The translations under genes were made by a program, and so were the position numbers. A stretch of 26,535 bases of DNA from Spirochaetales bacterium. Lineage in GTDB: Bacteria > Spirochaetota > Spirochaetia > Sphaerochaetales > Sphaerochaetaceae. Of this stretch, positions 14,318-22,250 are shown in pieces (positions within the stretch are counted from its first letter, which is position 1; each line of letters begins with the position of its first letter). The stretch covers positions 1-26,535 of the forward strand of contig JAQYFM010000007.1 of NCBI GenBank assembly GCA_028723145.1, in the 5' to 3' direction. Under the pieces are notes generated by a model. It was not told the origin of the DNA. It searched no databases and saw only the letters and a list, made by a program, of their open reading frames with translations.

Positions 14318-15204
14318 TTAATAATCTGAATTTCAAATTCAAGATCTATTCCTGTTTTAGCTTTTACCCTTTCCTTTATAAGGAGGGCAAGCTTGATATA
14401 GTCTTCTGAATTTGGTTTATCTGTAAAAGTGATAAAATTTCCATGTTTATTGCTTACTTCAGCGCTATTAAATTTTAAGCCTTTTAGTCCAAGGCTATCA
14501 ATTAATAATCCTGCACTTTTACCATTTGGATTTTTAAAGACACATCCTAAGGATTTGTGATCAAAGTGTCCTAATTCCTTTCTTATTTTTAATACTTCAT
14601 TTTTCTTATTAAGAAGGAGTCGTCTATCTTCACATTTATTAAGAGAAAAAGTAGCACTAACAATTATTGCTCCTTGCTGGAGATTGGACTTTCGATAACT
14701 AAATAGTTCTTTAGAATTTTTTAGTTTGATAATACTTCCATCCTCAAGCATTATATCGATGGATTCTAGGTAATCTGAGATTGAAGAGCCAAAGGCCCCT
14801 GCATTTCCAAATAATGCCCCACCTAGGCTTCCAGGAAGACCTGCAAGACTTTCAAGGCCAGATAAATTATTTTCTATTGAAGTATTTACAATTTTATTAA
14901 TGCTTTCTCCTGCAAAAGAAACTAAAGTATTTTGTTCTATTTTTATTCCTTTAAGTTTTGTAGTTACTATTGTTAGCCCTTCAATTATGGGTGCTAAAAT
15001 TAGAGTGTTTGTAAGACTACCTAATACTGTTAATTTTAACTTTCTTTCATTTGCATATTTAACAGCAAGTCTTAGGTCTTCCACACTTTGTGGAAAAACT
15101 AAATTCAATGCTATTCCTCCACAATTAATTGGTGATATTAGTGATGTGTCGAAAGAGGTATGAATGTTGATTTTTTCCTTTGAAATGCTTACATTAGATA
15201 CCAT
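14314..15204 (-). CDS. murB: UDP-N-acetylenolpyruvoylglucosamine reductase
   Basis: FAD- and NADPH-dependent reductase that makes UDP-N-acetylmuramate, the second committed step of peptidoglycan synthesis. The FAD-binding region includes GLPGSLGGALFGNAGAFG. YRKSNLQ is the substrate-binding Tyr-Arg-Lys-Ser motif. The catalytic segment reads LGCVFKNP, with Cys where many MurB enzymes have Ser; Cys is known in some type II members. GIDLEFEIQII supplies the C-terminal catalytic Glu. The usual GxGSN near the N-terminus reads GSLTN. The length of 296 residues fits the short type II form. It diverges from cysS with only 30 bases between start codons, so the promoters overlap the coding ends. Confidence 0.92.
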   Translation of the reverse strand: MVSNVSISKEKINIHTSFDTSLISPINCGGIALNLVFPQSVEDLRLAVKYANERKLKLTVLGSLTNTLILAPIIEGLTIVTTKLKGIKIEQNTLVSFAGESINKIVNTSIENNLSGLESLAGLPGSLGGALFGNAGAFGSSISDYLESIDIMLEDGSIIKLKNSKELFSYRKSNLQQGAIIVSATFSLNKCEDRRLLLNKKNEVLKIRKELGHFDHKSLGCVFKNPNGKSAGLLIDSLGLKGLKFNSAEVSNKHGNFITFTDKPNSEDYIKLALLIKERVKAKTGIDLEFEIQIIN

Positions 15205-15234
15205 ATATAATAGTCTAATAAGGAGAAATAGTGT

Positions 15235-16641
15235 ATGTCAATTAAGCTTTACAACACAATGAGTAGAAGACCAGAAGAGTTTAAATCAATTGAAGATAAT
15301 AAGGTCTCCATGTACTGTTGTGGCCCTACTGTTTATAACTATGCTCACATTGGCAACCTTAGAACATATATATTTGAGGATATACTTCATAGAACACTTC
15401 AGCATGCTGGATATGATGTAAAGCATGTAATGAATATTACAGATGTTGGGCACTTAACAGGTGATGGTGATGATGGTGAAGATAAATTAAATAAGAGAGC
15501 TAAGGAAACTGGCAAAAGTGTTTGGGATATTGCTCAATTTTATACAGATGCTTTCTTTAAAGATGAAAGTCATTTAAATATCGTAAGACCAAATATCGTA
15601 TGTAAGGCAACTGATCATATTCAGGATATGATTGAGTTAATTAAAAAGCTTGAAGCAAATGGTCACACCTATGTTAGTGGGGGAAATGTATATTTCTCAA
15701 TCGATACAATTGACGATTATGGTAAGCTTGCTGGATTAAGACTAGATGATCTTAAAGAAGGTGCTAGAATCGAGGTTGATAGCAATAAGAAAAATCCAAA
15801 GGACTTTGTACTTTGGTTTACTAATTCCAAGTTCAAGGACCAGGCAATGGTTTGGCCATCACCATGGGGCGTAGGTTATCCAGGTTGGCACATTGAATGT
15901 TCTGCAATGAGTAGTAAGTATCTTGGTGATCACTTTGATATTCACTGTGGTGGTATTGATGCTATTCCTGTTCACCATACAAATGAAATTGCTCAAAGTG
16001 AAGCTGCAAGTGGCAAAAAACCTTGGGTAAATTATTGGTGCCATGGAGAGTTCTTGCTCAACGATAAGGGTAAGATGAGTAAATCATCTGGCGAATTCTT
16101 AACTCTCTCAGTTTTAGAGTCTAAAGGTTATGATGCTCTTGACTATAGATATTTCTGTCTCTCGGGCCACTATAGAAGTCAGTTAAAGTTCTCATTTGAA
16201 GCTCTCGATCACGCAAAGAGTGCAAGAGAGAGTTTAGTTAAGAGAGTTGCTGAATTAAAGAATAGTAGTGTATGTGATCTTGGTCAGAAGGCTCAAGATT
16301 ATAAGAATCAATTCTTTGCAGCTATGGAGAACGACTTAATGGCTCCACAGGCTCTTGCAGTTTTATGGTCAATGTTAAAGGACAAAGATGTTACTGATGG
16401 TGAAAAGCTTGCATTAGTTCTTGAAATGGATCAAATCCTTGGTTTAAGACTTGATGAAGTAAAGCCATTAAGTGAAACAAAAGATGATATTCCAGAAGAT
16501 GTAAAGGCCTTAGCATTAAAGAGAGCTCAGGCAAAAAAGGAAAAGAACTTTGCACTTGCTGATGAAATTAGAAACACTCTAAAGGATATGGGATATATCG
16601 TAAAGGATACACCTCAAGGACCTGTTCTTGAGAGAGTGTAA
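15235..16641 (+). CDS. cysS: Cysteinyl-tRNA synthetase
   Basis: Class I synthetase charging tRNA-Cys. The signature CCGPTVYNYAHIGN (residues 28-41) contains the first zinc-ligand Cys and the HIGH-type motif. WHIECSAMS carries a further zinc ligand, and HCGGIDAIPVHHTNE binds zinc and the adenylate. KMSKS is at residue 280. The length of 468 residues is normal. AAGGAGAAA lies upstream of the ATG. A TATAAT at 15206-15211 is a possible -10, but the nearest -35-like TTGAAA is 20 bases away, which is long. The ECF sigma gene begins 28 bases after the stop with no terminator between, so read-through from cysS is likely. Confidence 0.97.
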   Translation: MSIKLYNTMSRRPEEFKSIEDNKVSMYCCGPTVYNYAHIGNLRTYIFEDILHRTLQHAGYDVKHVMNITDVGHLTGDGDDGEDKLNKRAKETGKSVWDIAQFYTDAFFKDESHLNIVRPNIVCKATDHIQDMIELIKKLEANGHTYVSGGNVYFSIDTIDDYGKLAGLRLDDLKEGARIEVDSNKKNPKDFVLWFTNSKFKDQAMVWPSPWGVGYPGWHIECSAMSSKYLGDHFDIHCGGIDAIPVHHTNEIAQSEAASGKKPWVNYWCHGEFLLNDKGKMSKSSGEFLTLSVLESKGYDALDYRYFCLSGHYRSQLKFSFEALDHAKSARESLVKRVAELKNSSVCDLGQKAQDYKNQFFAAMENDLMAPQALAVLWSMLKDKDVTDGEKLALVLEMDQILGLRLDEVKPLSETKDDIPEDVKALALKRAQAKKEKNFALADEIRNTLKDMGYIVKDTPQGPVLERV

Positions 16642-16669
16642 CCTTTGAGCATAAAGGGCGTTTACAGTT

Positions 16670-17203
16670 ATGGAAATCAGAAGTACAGACCAAAGTGATT
16701 TTAGACGCGTCTATAATGAGTGCTATGCTTTGTTGATGAAAATTTGTTATCACATTGTGTATAACATTGACATTGCACAGGACCTTGTTCAAGAAGCGTT
16801 TGAGCGCTTTTATATGAAGAACATGAGCTTCCCATCTGATGAAGATGCGAAGTATTGGCTCATTAGGGTCTCAAAGAATTTGGCTTTAAACCATGTGAGG
16901 AAAAATAAGCGGGAGATAAACATGGTTGAAAAGGTCAAGCAAATGCCAACTTCATCGTCTTACGTTGTCGATGGTGTTAAAGAACTTGCTGACAAGGAGA
17001 CTATCAAGGAGGTTAGGGCAGCAATTGAAATGCTACCTGATAACCTTAAGATGGTTATTACTCTTAAAGAGTATGGAGACCTTGATTACAAAGCTATTGG
17101 CAAGATTCTTGGGATTTCCGAGAGTAATGTAAAGGTGAGGGTTCACAGAGCACGTAAAAAGCTCGAAGAGCTTCTTACTAAGGAGGATGGCTATGTGTAT
17201 TGA
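16670..17203 (+). CDS. ECF-type RNA polymerase sigma factor
   Basis: This sigma-70 family member of 177 residues has only regions 2 and 4, the ECF layout. Region 2 includes IAQDLVQEAFERFY and the -10 recognition stretch AKYWLIRVSKNLALNHVRKNKR. Region 4 is the helix-turn-helix IEMLPDNLKMVITLKEYGDLDYKAIGKILGISESNVKVRVHRARKKLEE. It would direct polymerase to a small stress or envelope regulon. The next gene overlaps it by 11 bases and encodes a zinc anti-sigma factor, so this is a matched pair. It lies 28 bases after cysS. AAAGGG sits about 12 bases before the ATG, a loose spacing. The ECF group and the inducing signal cannot be told from the sequence. Confidence 0.93.
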   Translation: MEIRSTDQSDFRRVYNECYALLMKICYHIVYNIDIAQDLVQEAFERFYMKNMSFPSDEDAKYWLIRVSKNLALNHVRKNKREINMVEKVKQMPTSSSYVVDGVKELADKETIKEVRAAIEMLPDNLKMVITLKEYGDLDYKAIGKILGISESNVKVRVHRARKKLEELLTKEDGYVY

Positions 17204-17717
17204 CGATGGATTACTATCTTCTTACCTAGATGGAGAGCTCTCAGAGCCTTATAAAAGTCAGGTTGAGGAGCATCTTTCGTATTGTACTGCATGTCAAAAT
17301 AGGCTTGAAAAACTAAAGAAGCTCGATTCTATCATCAAGGGTGTGGGGCCTAGCGATGAAGAATTAACTCAAAGGCAGGAACAAACACTTTCAATACTTG
17401 AAAAGAAGTGTTTTTCACAGAAAAAATTGGGGTTCTGGAGAAGAAAACTGGAAGTATCAATACCATCTATGGTAACTGCAGCTGCAGGTATTATTGTAGT
17501 ATTTATTGGTTCTTTTGCTCTTTTTGGTCACTCTGGTAGTAATACAAGTGATATTATGCCATCCTTTAGCGCACAAGCGGGGAGTGAAAATGTTCACCTT
17601 GTATCAACAAGAGAGCAGGGCTTAGATGCTTACTCACTTGAGGAGATAATGCTCTATCTTGATAGCAAGGGTTACAATGTTGATATTTCAATTAAAGGTT
17701 TAAAACCTATTGAATAA
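17193..17717 (+). CDS. Membrane-bound zinc anti-sigma factor
   Basis: Cognate inhibitor of the preceding ECF sigma factor. The cytoplasmic N-terminal domain has the anti-sigma zinc motif H-X3-C-X2-C (His27, Cys31, Cys34) after LLSSYLDGELSE. A linker follows, then one membrane helix at about residues 93-112 (MVTAAAGIIVVFIGSFALF) and a roughly 60-residue outer domain with no recognised fold. This topology suggests an envelope signal releases the sigma factor. ATG 17193 is preferred: GGAGG (17182-17186) is six bases before it, whereas the ATG at 17187 touches that site. The 11-base overlap with the sigma gene suggests translational coupling and fixed stoichiometry. Confidence 0.9.
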   Translation: MCIDDGLLSSYLDGELSEPYKSQVEEHLSYCTACQNRLEKLKKLDSIIKGVGPSDEELTQRQEQTLSILEKKCFSQKKLGFWRRKLEVSIPSMVTAAAGIIVVFIGSFALFGHSGSNTSDIMPSFSAQAGSENVHLVSTREQGLDAYSLEEIMLYLDSKGYNVDISIKGLKPIE

Positions 17718-17721
17718 AGAT

Positions 17722-17765
17722 AGAAGCGGATAATCAAAAATATGACTATCCGCTTCTTTTTTTAT
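17722..17765 (+). terminator. Terminator of the sigma/anti-sigma unit
   Basis: AGAAGCGGATA (17722-17732) and TATCCGCTTCT (17747-17757) form a perfect 11-base stem followed by a run of T. It ends the cysS-sigma-anti-sigma transcript and insulates valS. Confidence 0.9.
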
Positions 17766-17798
17766 TATTACATTTACTGTACCTTTATAACTCTTTTT

Positions 17799-17806
17799 GC
17801 TAAGAT
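17799..17806 (+). promoter_or_regulatory. Extended -10 candidate for valS
   Basis: TGC then TAAGAT (17801-17806) matches an extended -10 (TGnTAnnnT) without a good -35. Initiation near 17813 would give a leader of about 25 bases. No T-box structure is present. Confidence 0.4.
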
Positions 17807-17838
17807 GTATTGACTATTATTTTAATCGGAGGATGGTT

Positions 17839-20490
17839 ATGAAGGCAGTAGAACTCTCAAAGTCCTATAACCCAAAGGATTTTGAAGACAGAATTTATAC
17901 ACAATGGGTTGACGGTAAGTGTTTTGGACCACAGAAAGAAGGTAATGAACATTTCTCCGTCGTGATGCCACCTCCAAACGTCACAGGTATTCTTCACATG
18001 GGTCATGCCCTAAATAATAACTTACAAGACATTATTGTTCGCTACCAAAGAATGCAAGGTAAGAATACTCTTTGGGTTCCTGGAACAGACCATGCAGGTA
18101 TTGCAACTCAAAACGTTGTTGAGCGTCAACTTGCAAAAGAAGGTTTAAGAAGACAGGACCTTGGAAGAGAGAAGTTTATTGAGCGTACTTGGGAAGTAAA
18201 ACATAAGCACCATGCAATTATCTCATCTCAGCTTAAGAAGATGGGTTGTTCTTGTGATTGGGATCATGAAAGATTTACAATGGATGAAGGACTTTCTAAG
18301 GCTGTAAGAGAAGCTTTCGTTACTTTATATGAAAGAGGATTGATTTACAAAGGAAAGTACCTTGTAAACTATTGCCCAAAGTGTGGTACTGCACTTGCAG
18401 ATGATGAAGTTGAATATGAGAATATGCCAGGACATCTTTATGATGTTCGATATCCATATGCAGATGGATCTGGTTATATTACTGTTGCAACTACTCGTCC
18501 TGAAACAATGTTTGGTGATGTCGCTGTTGCTGTTAACCCAGATGATGAACGCTATAAGGATGTAGTAGGAAAGATGCTTATCCTTCCATTAATGGGTAAA
18601 GAAATTCCTATTATTGCAGATCAATTTGTTGATAAAGAATTCGGTACAGGTATGGTAAAAATTACTCCTGCACACGATCCTAACGACTGGGAATGTGGTA
18701 AGAGACATAATTTAGAGGCAATTAATCTGTTAAATCCTGATGGAACTCTCAATGAAAATGTTCCTGAAAAATATCGTGGTTTGGATCCAATTAAAGCACG
18801 TGAACTAGTTGTAAAAGACTTAGAAGAGGGCGGATATTTAGTTGGAATTAAGGACCATGCACACGATGTTGGTCATTGCTATCGCTGTCATACAGTAGTT
18901 GAACCATATCTTTCAGAGCAGTGGTTCGTATCAATGAAGGGAATGGCTGATAAAGCATTAAAGGCTTGGAAGGATGGAGATATTCAATTCTATCCTAAGA
19001 GATGGGAAAATACTTACACACACTGGATGGAGAACATTCGTGACTGGTGTATTTCTCGTCAGCTTTGGTGGGGCCATAGAATTCCTGTATGGTACTGTGA
19101 TGATTGTGGTGAAATGATTGTATCAAGAACAGATGTAGATACTTGTCCTAAGTGTGGCTCAAAACATCTCCATCAAGATAACGATGTACTTGATACATGG
19201 TTCTCATCTTGGCTATGGCCATTCTCAACTCTTGGTTGGCCTGATAAGACTCCAGACTTAAGCACATTCTTCCCAACACAGACTCTTGTTTCTGCATATG
19301 ATATCATTTTCTTCTGGATCAGTAGAATGATTATGGCTTCTGAAGAATTTATGGGCCAAGCTCCATTTAAAGATATCGTTATCACAGGATTAGTACGTGA
19401 TAAGCAGGGTAGAAAGATGAGTAAGAGCCTTGGTAATGGTATTGACCCACTTGAGGTTATTGACCTCTATGGTGCAGATGCTATGAAGTTTACTCTCTGT
19501 TACCTTGCAGCACAGGGTCAAGATGTTCAGGTTGATATGGACTCATTTAAGATGGGCTCAAGATTTGCAAATAAGATTTGGAATGCAACACGTTTCTTGC
19601 TTATGAATTTAGAGGGTAGAAACCTTGTTGATATCACACCTGATAAGCTTAATACAATGGATAAGTGGATTTACCACCAGCTTAACGATGCTATTAACAC
19701 TATTAATAAGGCAATGGCTGGATACCGCTTCAACGAAGCAGCTCAAGCTGTATATTCATTCTTCTGGAATGACTACTGTGACTGGTATATTGAAGCAAGT
19801 AAGATGAAGCTTTTGCGTGGAAGTGATGAAGAAAAGGATCTTGCTATTTCAATTCTTATGGATGTCCTTGAAAAGTCTATGAGATTAATGCACCCATACT
19901 TATCATTTGTTACAGAAGAAATTTATCAAAAACTTCCTAACAATAAGGGTATGTTAATTAGTCAGGATTATCCAAAATTTGATAGTGCTTTTGATTTTGC
20001 AGAGGAGTCAAAGTTAGTAGGAGAGCTTCAGGAGGCAGTTAAGATTGTTCGTTCTGTTAGAAGTAAGCTTGGTATTGCTCCAGAGAAAAAGTTACATGTA
20101 GTAATTAGACCTTCTGAAGGTTTCTATGCAACAGATACCTTTATCAGTGAAAAGAATTTAATGGCTACATTTATGGGTGCTGGCACTCTTGAAATTGATA
20201 CTGATAATCAAATTGATTGCTCTAAAGCATTCCCTTCTTCTGCACTTGGTTTTGAGGTATTTACATTTGTTCGTGAGGCTATTGATGTTGAAGCAGAAAT
20301 TAAGAAGCTTACAGCAGAAATTGAGAAGGCAGAGAAGAATCTTAGTCAGAGCAACAAAAAGCTTTCAAATGAACAGTTTGTAAAGAATGCCAAGAAGGAA
20401 GCTATTGAAAAAGAGAGAAGCAAGAAGGCTGAATTTGAAGAAGTAATTCAGAAATCAAATGAACACATTGCTTTGTTAAAGACTCTTTAA
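17839..20490 (+). CDS. valS: Valyl-tRNA synthetase
   Basis: Class I synthetase of 883 residues charging tRNA-Val. PPPNVTGILHMGH carries the HIGH-type motif (His at 53). The editing domain follows, with TTRPETMFGD and GTGMVKITPAHDPND. Two CxxC zinc pairs (YCPKCG, and YCDDCG with CPKCG) are visible. DWCISRQLWWGHRIPVWYC and the KMSKS loop at 526 follow. The C-terminal 70 residues form the Lys/Glu-rich coiled coil typical of ValRS. ATG 17839 is preferred because GGAGG (17828-17832) is six bases before it; the ATG at 17833 directly touches that site and the upstream TTG frame has no support. Strong terminators lie on both sides, so it is a single-gene unit. Confidence 0.97.
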   Translation: MKAVELSKSYNPKDFEDRIYTQWVDGKCFGPQKEGNEHFSVVMPPPNVTGILHMGHALNNNLQDIIVRYQRMQGKNTLWVPGTDHAGIATQNVVERQLAKEGLRRQDLGREKFIERTWEVKHKHHAIISSQLKKMGCSCDWDHERFTMDEGLSKAVREAFVTLYERGLIYKGKYLVNYCPKCGTALADDEVEYENMPGHLYDVRYPYADGSGYITVATTRPETMFGDVAVAVNPDDERYKDVVGKMLILPLMGKEIPIIADQFVDKEFGTGMVKITPAHDPNDWECGKRHNLEAINLLNPDGTLNENVPEKYRGLDPIKARELVVKDLEEGGYLVGIKDHAHDVGHCYRCHTVVEPYLSEQWFVSMKGMADKALKAWKDGDIQFYPKRWENTYTHWMENIRDWCISRQLWWGHRIPVWYCDDCGEMIVSRTDVDTCPKCGSKHLHQDNDVLDTWFSSWLWPFSTLGWPDKTPDLSTFFPTQTLVSAYDIIFFWISRMIMASEEFMGQAPFKDIVITGLVRDKQGRKMSKSLGNGIDPLEVIDLYGADAMKFTLCYLAAQGQDVQVDMDSFKMGSRFANKIWNATRFLLMNLEGRNLVDITPDKLNTMDKWIYHQLNDAINTINKAMAGYRFNEAAQAVYSFFWNDYCDWYIEASKMKLLRGSDEEKDLAISILMDVLEKSMRLMHPYLSFVTEEIYQKLPNNKGMLISQDYPKFDSAFDFAEESKLVGELQEAVKIVRSVRSKLGIAPEKKLHVVIRPSEGFYATDTFISEKNLMATFMGAGTLEIDTDNQIDCSKAFPSSALGFEVFTFVREAIDVEAEIKKLTAEIEKAEKNLSQSNKKLSNEQFVKNAKKEAIEKERSKKAEFEEVIQKSNEHIALLKTL

Positions 20491-20509
20491 AAAAGTATTT
20501 GCTTAAAAT

Positions 20510-20553
20510 AATAGACCACAGCTTTTTCAAAAAGTTGTGGTCTATTTGTTTTT
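20510..20553 (+). terminator. Terminator of valS, probably bidirectional
   Basis: A 17-base stem (20510-20526 with 20530-20546, one G-T pair) with a three-base loop is followed by TGTTTTT. On the minus strand it lies 34 bases beyond the stop of the small gene at 20580 and may end that transcript too, though the T tract there is weaker. Confidence 0.85.
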
Positions 20554-20579
20554 AAAAATAGAAACTAATAAACTGTCCC

Positions 20580-20765
20580 TCAATTAACTTCTTCTTTTTC
20601 TTTTGCTTCCTGGATTTCACTTCTTCTTTCTTTACAAAGTTTACTAATCTCGGCGAGTGCTTTTCTTGCACGTGTACCACTTGCTTTTATCCCTTTTTCC
20701 TCAAAGCGCTGAGATTCTGAGAGATAAGTATGAAATTGTTCAATCAACTGTTCGTGTATTGTCAT
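20580..20765 (-). CDS. Histone H1-like (Hc1-type) small protein
   Basis: This gene encodes a 61-residue highly charged protein. The core GIKASGTRARKALAEISKLC, followed by KERRSE, closely follows the pattern KAAGxRARKAxxEIxKLxKExR, which I recall from short Hc1/histone H1-like proteins of Chlamydiae and Bacteroidetes. The N-terminal MTIHEQLIEQFHTYLSESQRF is helical, so two helices are expected. Such proteins are thought to bind DNA or act as nucleoid proteins. This copy lacks the long Lys/Ala-rich tail of chlamydial Hc1 and ends acidic (KEKEEVN). AAGGAG lies 11 bases before the ATG, and a promoter-rich AT region precedes it. The family call rests on the motif pattern by eye. Confidence 0.65.
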   Translation of the reverse strand: MTIHEQLIEQFHTYLSESQRFEEKGIKASGTRARKALAEISKLCKERRSEIQEAKEKEEVN

Positions 20766-20971
20766 TTCTGTGGTTTCTCCTTCTTAAGTATTGTATTCTG
20801 CATTAATAGTAACACAAGATTTTATCAATGCAATAAAAAAATGCATTATATGACAATTATTTGGTTTTGTATTTTGTATACATTATTATAACTCCTTAAT
20901 ATAAAATAATTAATTTATGCAAAATGTATTATTAGTAATACTGTTGTTATAATAATAACAATACTGCAAAT
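20766..20971. promoter_or_regulatory. AT-rich intergenic region upstream of the Hc1-like gene
   Basis: No coding frame is visible. On the minus strand TATAAT (revcomp of 20846-20851) is a possible -10 for the Hc1-like gene. It overlaps an inverted repeat, AATGCA (20827-20832) with TGCATT (20842-20847). Further right, AATACTG occurs twice (near 20937 and 20959) on either side of TTGTTATAATAATAACAA, an AT-rich near-palindrome. The region looks regulatory, but I cannot name the regulator. Confidence 0.35.
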
Positions 20972-21006
20972 TGATAAAAAGAAAGGTGACTAAATCATTA
21001 GCCACC
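20972..21006 (-). terminator. Terminator of the lon-U32 operon
   Basis: On the plus strand GGTGACTAA (20985-20993) faces TTAGCCACC (20998-21006) with one mismatch and a four-base loop. On the minus strand TTTCTTTTTATC follows. It lies 12 bases beyond the U32 gene stop. Confidence 0.7.
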
Positions 21007-21017
21007 CTGAAATTAAG

Positions 21018-22250
21018 TTAATTAAGTGTTTTTATATCTGATTCGCTTCTGAGTATATAGCCTTTTTTTAGCTTTTTATCGGTTATTAAATAACCTTTCT
21101 TTCCATGGTCAAGTTTTGCAATCTCATGACCATCCTCATCAACTAAGCGAAAGCTATCATCAGCAATACTATAGATATCAGGCCCAAGATATTCGACCAT
21201 CTTTCCACATTTTATTTGGTTTCTTACATCTACTGCGTATTTACCTTTTCCTAAATCCTCTAAAATTGTACCAAGATACATATATTCTCTTTGGTAGCCA
21301 TAACTGGTAGGACGGTTAATAGCGCCTTCATTGCTATCACGACCATAGAAGAATCCTGTAGAGAATTCTCTATGTGAAACATTGAAAATATCTCTTCTAA
21401 AGATATCTTTATCTACATCGTTATCAAGTGCCTTTCTGTAAGCTCTTGTAACAACTGCAACGTAGTAAACACTCTTCATTCTACCTTCGATTTTTAATGA
21501 AGAAAGTCCTGCATTCCTTAAATCCTCAAGGTGATCAATCATACAAAGATCCTTGCTAGAAAGAATTGTTGTATACCCAGATTCATCCTCTTCGATTGGA
21601 TAATATATTCCTTTTCTTTCTTCTTCTTCTAATGCGTAGTGAAGCTTATAATTCCATCTGCAGGTATGAGAGCAGTCACCTTGGTTAGCACTTCTTCCTG
21701 TTAAGAATGAAGAAAGAAGACAACGACCTGAATAACTCATGCACATTGCACCATGTACAAATGCTTCAAGCTCGAGTTCAGGAACGCTATCCTTTATTCT
21801 TTTAATATCATCAAGAGAAGCTTCACGACCGAGAATTACTCTTTCAAATCCCATATCATGGTACATCTTTGCACTTTCACTATTTATGCAACTTGCTTGA
21901 GTTGATAGGTGAAGGGCTTTTGAAGGAAGATACTTTTTAAAGAGAGGAACAAGACCGATGTCCGTAATGATAAAGGCATCAAAAGGGGAGTCTTTGAGCG
22001 TTGGTAAAAACTCTTTTACTTCTTGAATTTGCTTCTCACTGAAGATGATATTCATAGTACAGTAAAGCTTTTTACCACTCTCTGCTTTGATGCGTTTTAC
22101 TTCTTCAAGTTCATCTTCTTTAAAGTTTCCAGCATTCTTTCTTAAGGAATAATTGGTTAAGCCCATGTAGCAAGCATCTGCACCAAAATTAATTGCAGTT
22201 TTTAATTTTTCAACATTGCCTGCAGGGGATAATAGTTCGATATTACTCAT
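21018..22250 (-). CDS. Peptidase U32 family protein, probable RNA hydroxylation enzyme
   Basis: U32 family protein of 410 residues. Several characterised members (E. coli RlhA and TrhP) hydroxylate 23S rRNA or tRNA wobble uridine and hold an iron-sulfur cluster, rather than acting as proteases. Landmarks are ELLSPAGNVEKLKTAINFGAD at the start of a TIM-barrel-like domain, LHLSTQASCINSES, ILGREASL, and the cluster region FVHGAMCMSYSGRC with GDCSHTCRW, giving four conserved Cys. The length is nearer to TrhP (about 450) than RlhA (about 650), so tRNA hydroxylation is my first guess, but the exact RNA target is open. Its ATG overlaps the lon stop by eight bases (ATGAGTAA), with GAGGG seven bases upstream inside lon, so translation is coupled. 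Confidence 0.88.
   Translation of the reverse strand: MSNIELLSPAGNVEKLKTAINFGADACYMGLTNYSLRKNAGNFKEDELEEVKRIKAESGKKLYCTMNIIFSEKQIQEVKEFLPTLKDSPFDAFIITDIGLVPLFKKYLPSKALHLSTQASCINSESAKMYHDMGFERVILGREASLDDIKRIKDSVPELELEAFVHGAMCMSYSGRCLLSSFLTGRSANQGDCSHTCRWNYKLHYALEEEERKGIYYPIEEDESGYTTILSSKDLCMIDHLEDLRNAGLSSLKIEGRMKSVYYVAVVTRAYRKALDNDVDKDIFRRDIFNVSHREFSTGFFYGRDSNEGAINRPTSYGYQREYMYLGTILEDLGKGKYAVDVRNQIKCGKMVEYLGPDIYSIADDSFRLVDEDGHEIAKLDHGKKGYLITDKKLKKGYILRSESDIKTLN

Noticed and set aside
17187..17192. ATG touching GGAGG as the anti-sigma start (a similar case occurs at 17833 for valS)
   Set aside because: There is no spacing between GGAGG and the ATG; in each case a second ATG six bases on has normal spacing.
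17766..17838. T-box leader for valS
   Set aside because: The leader is too short and lacks the specifier stem and T-box sequence; a strong terminator of the previous unit lies just before it.
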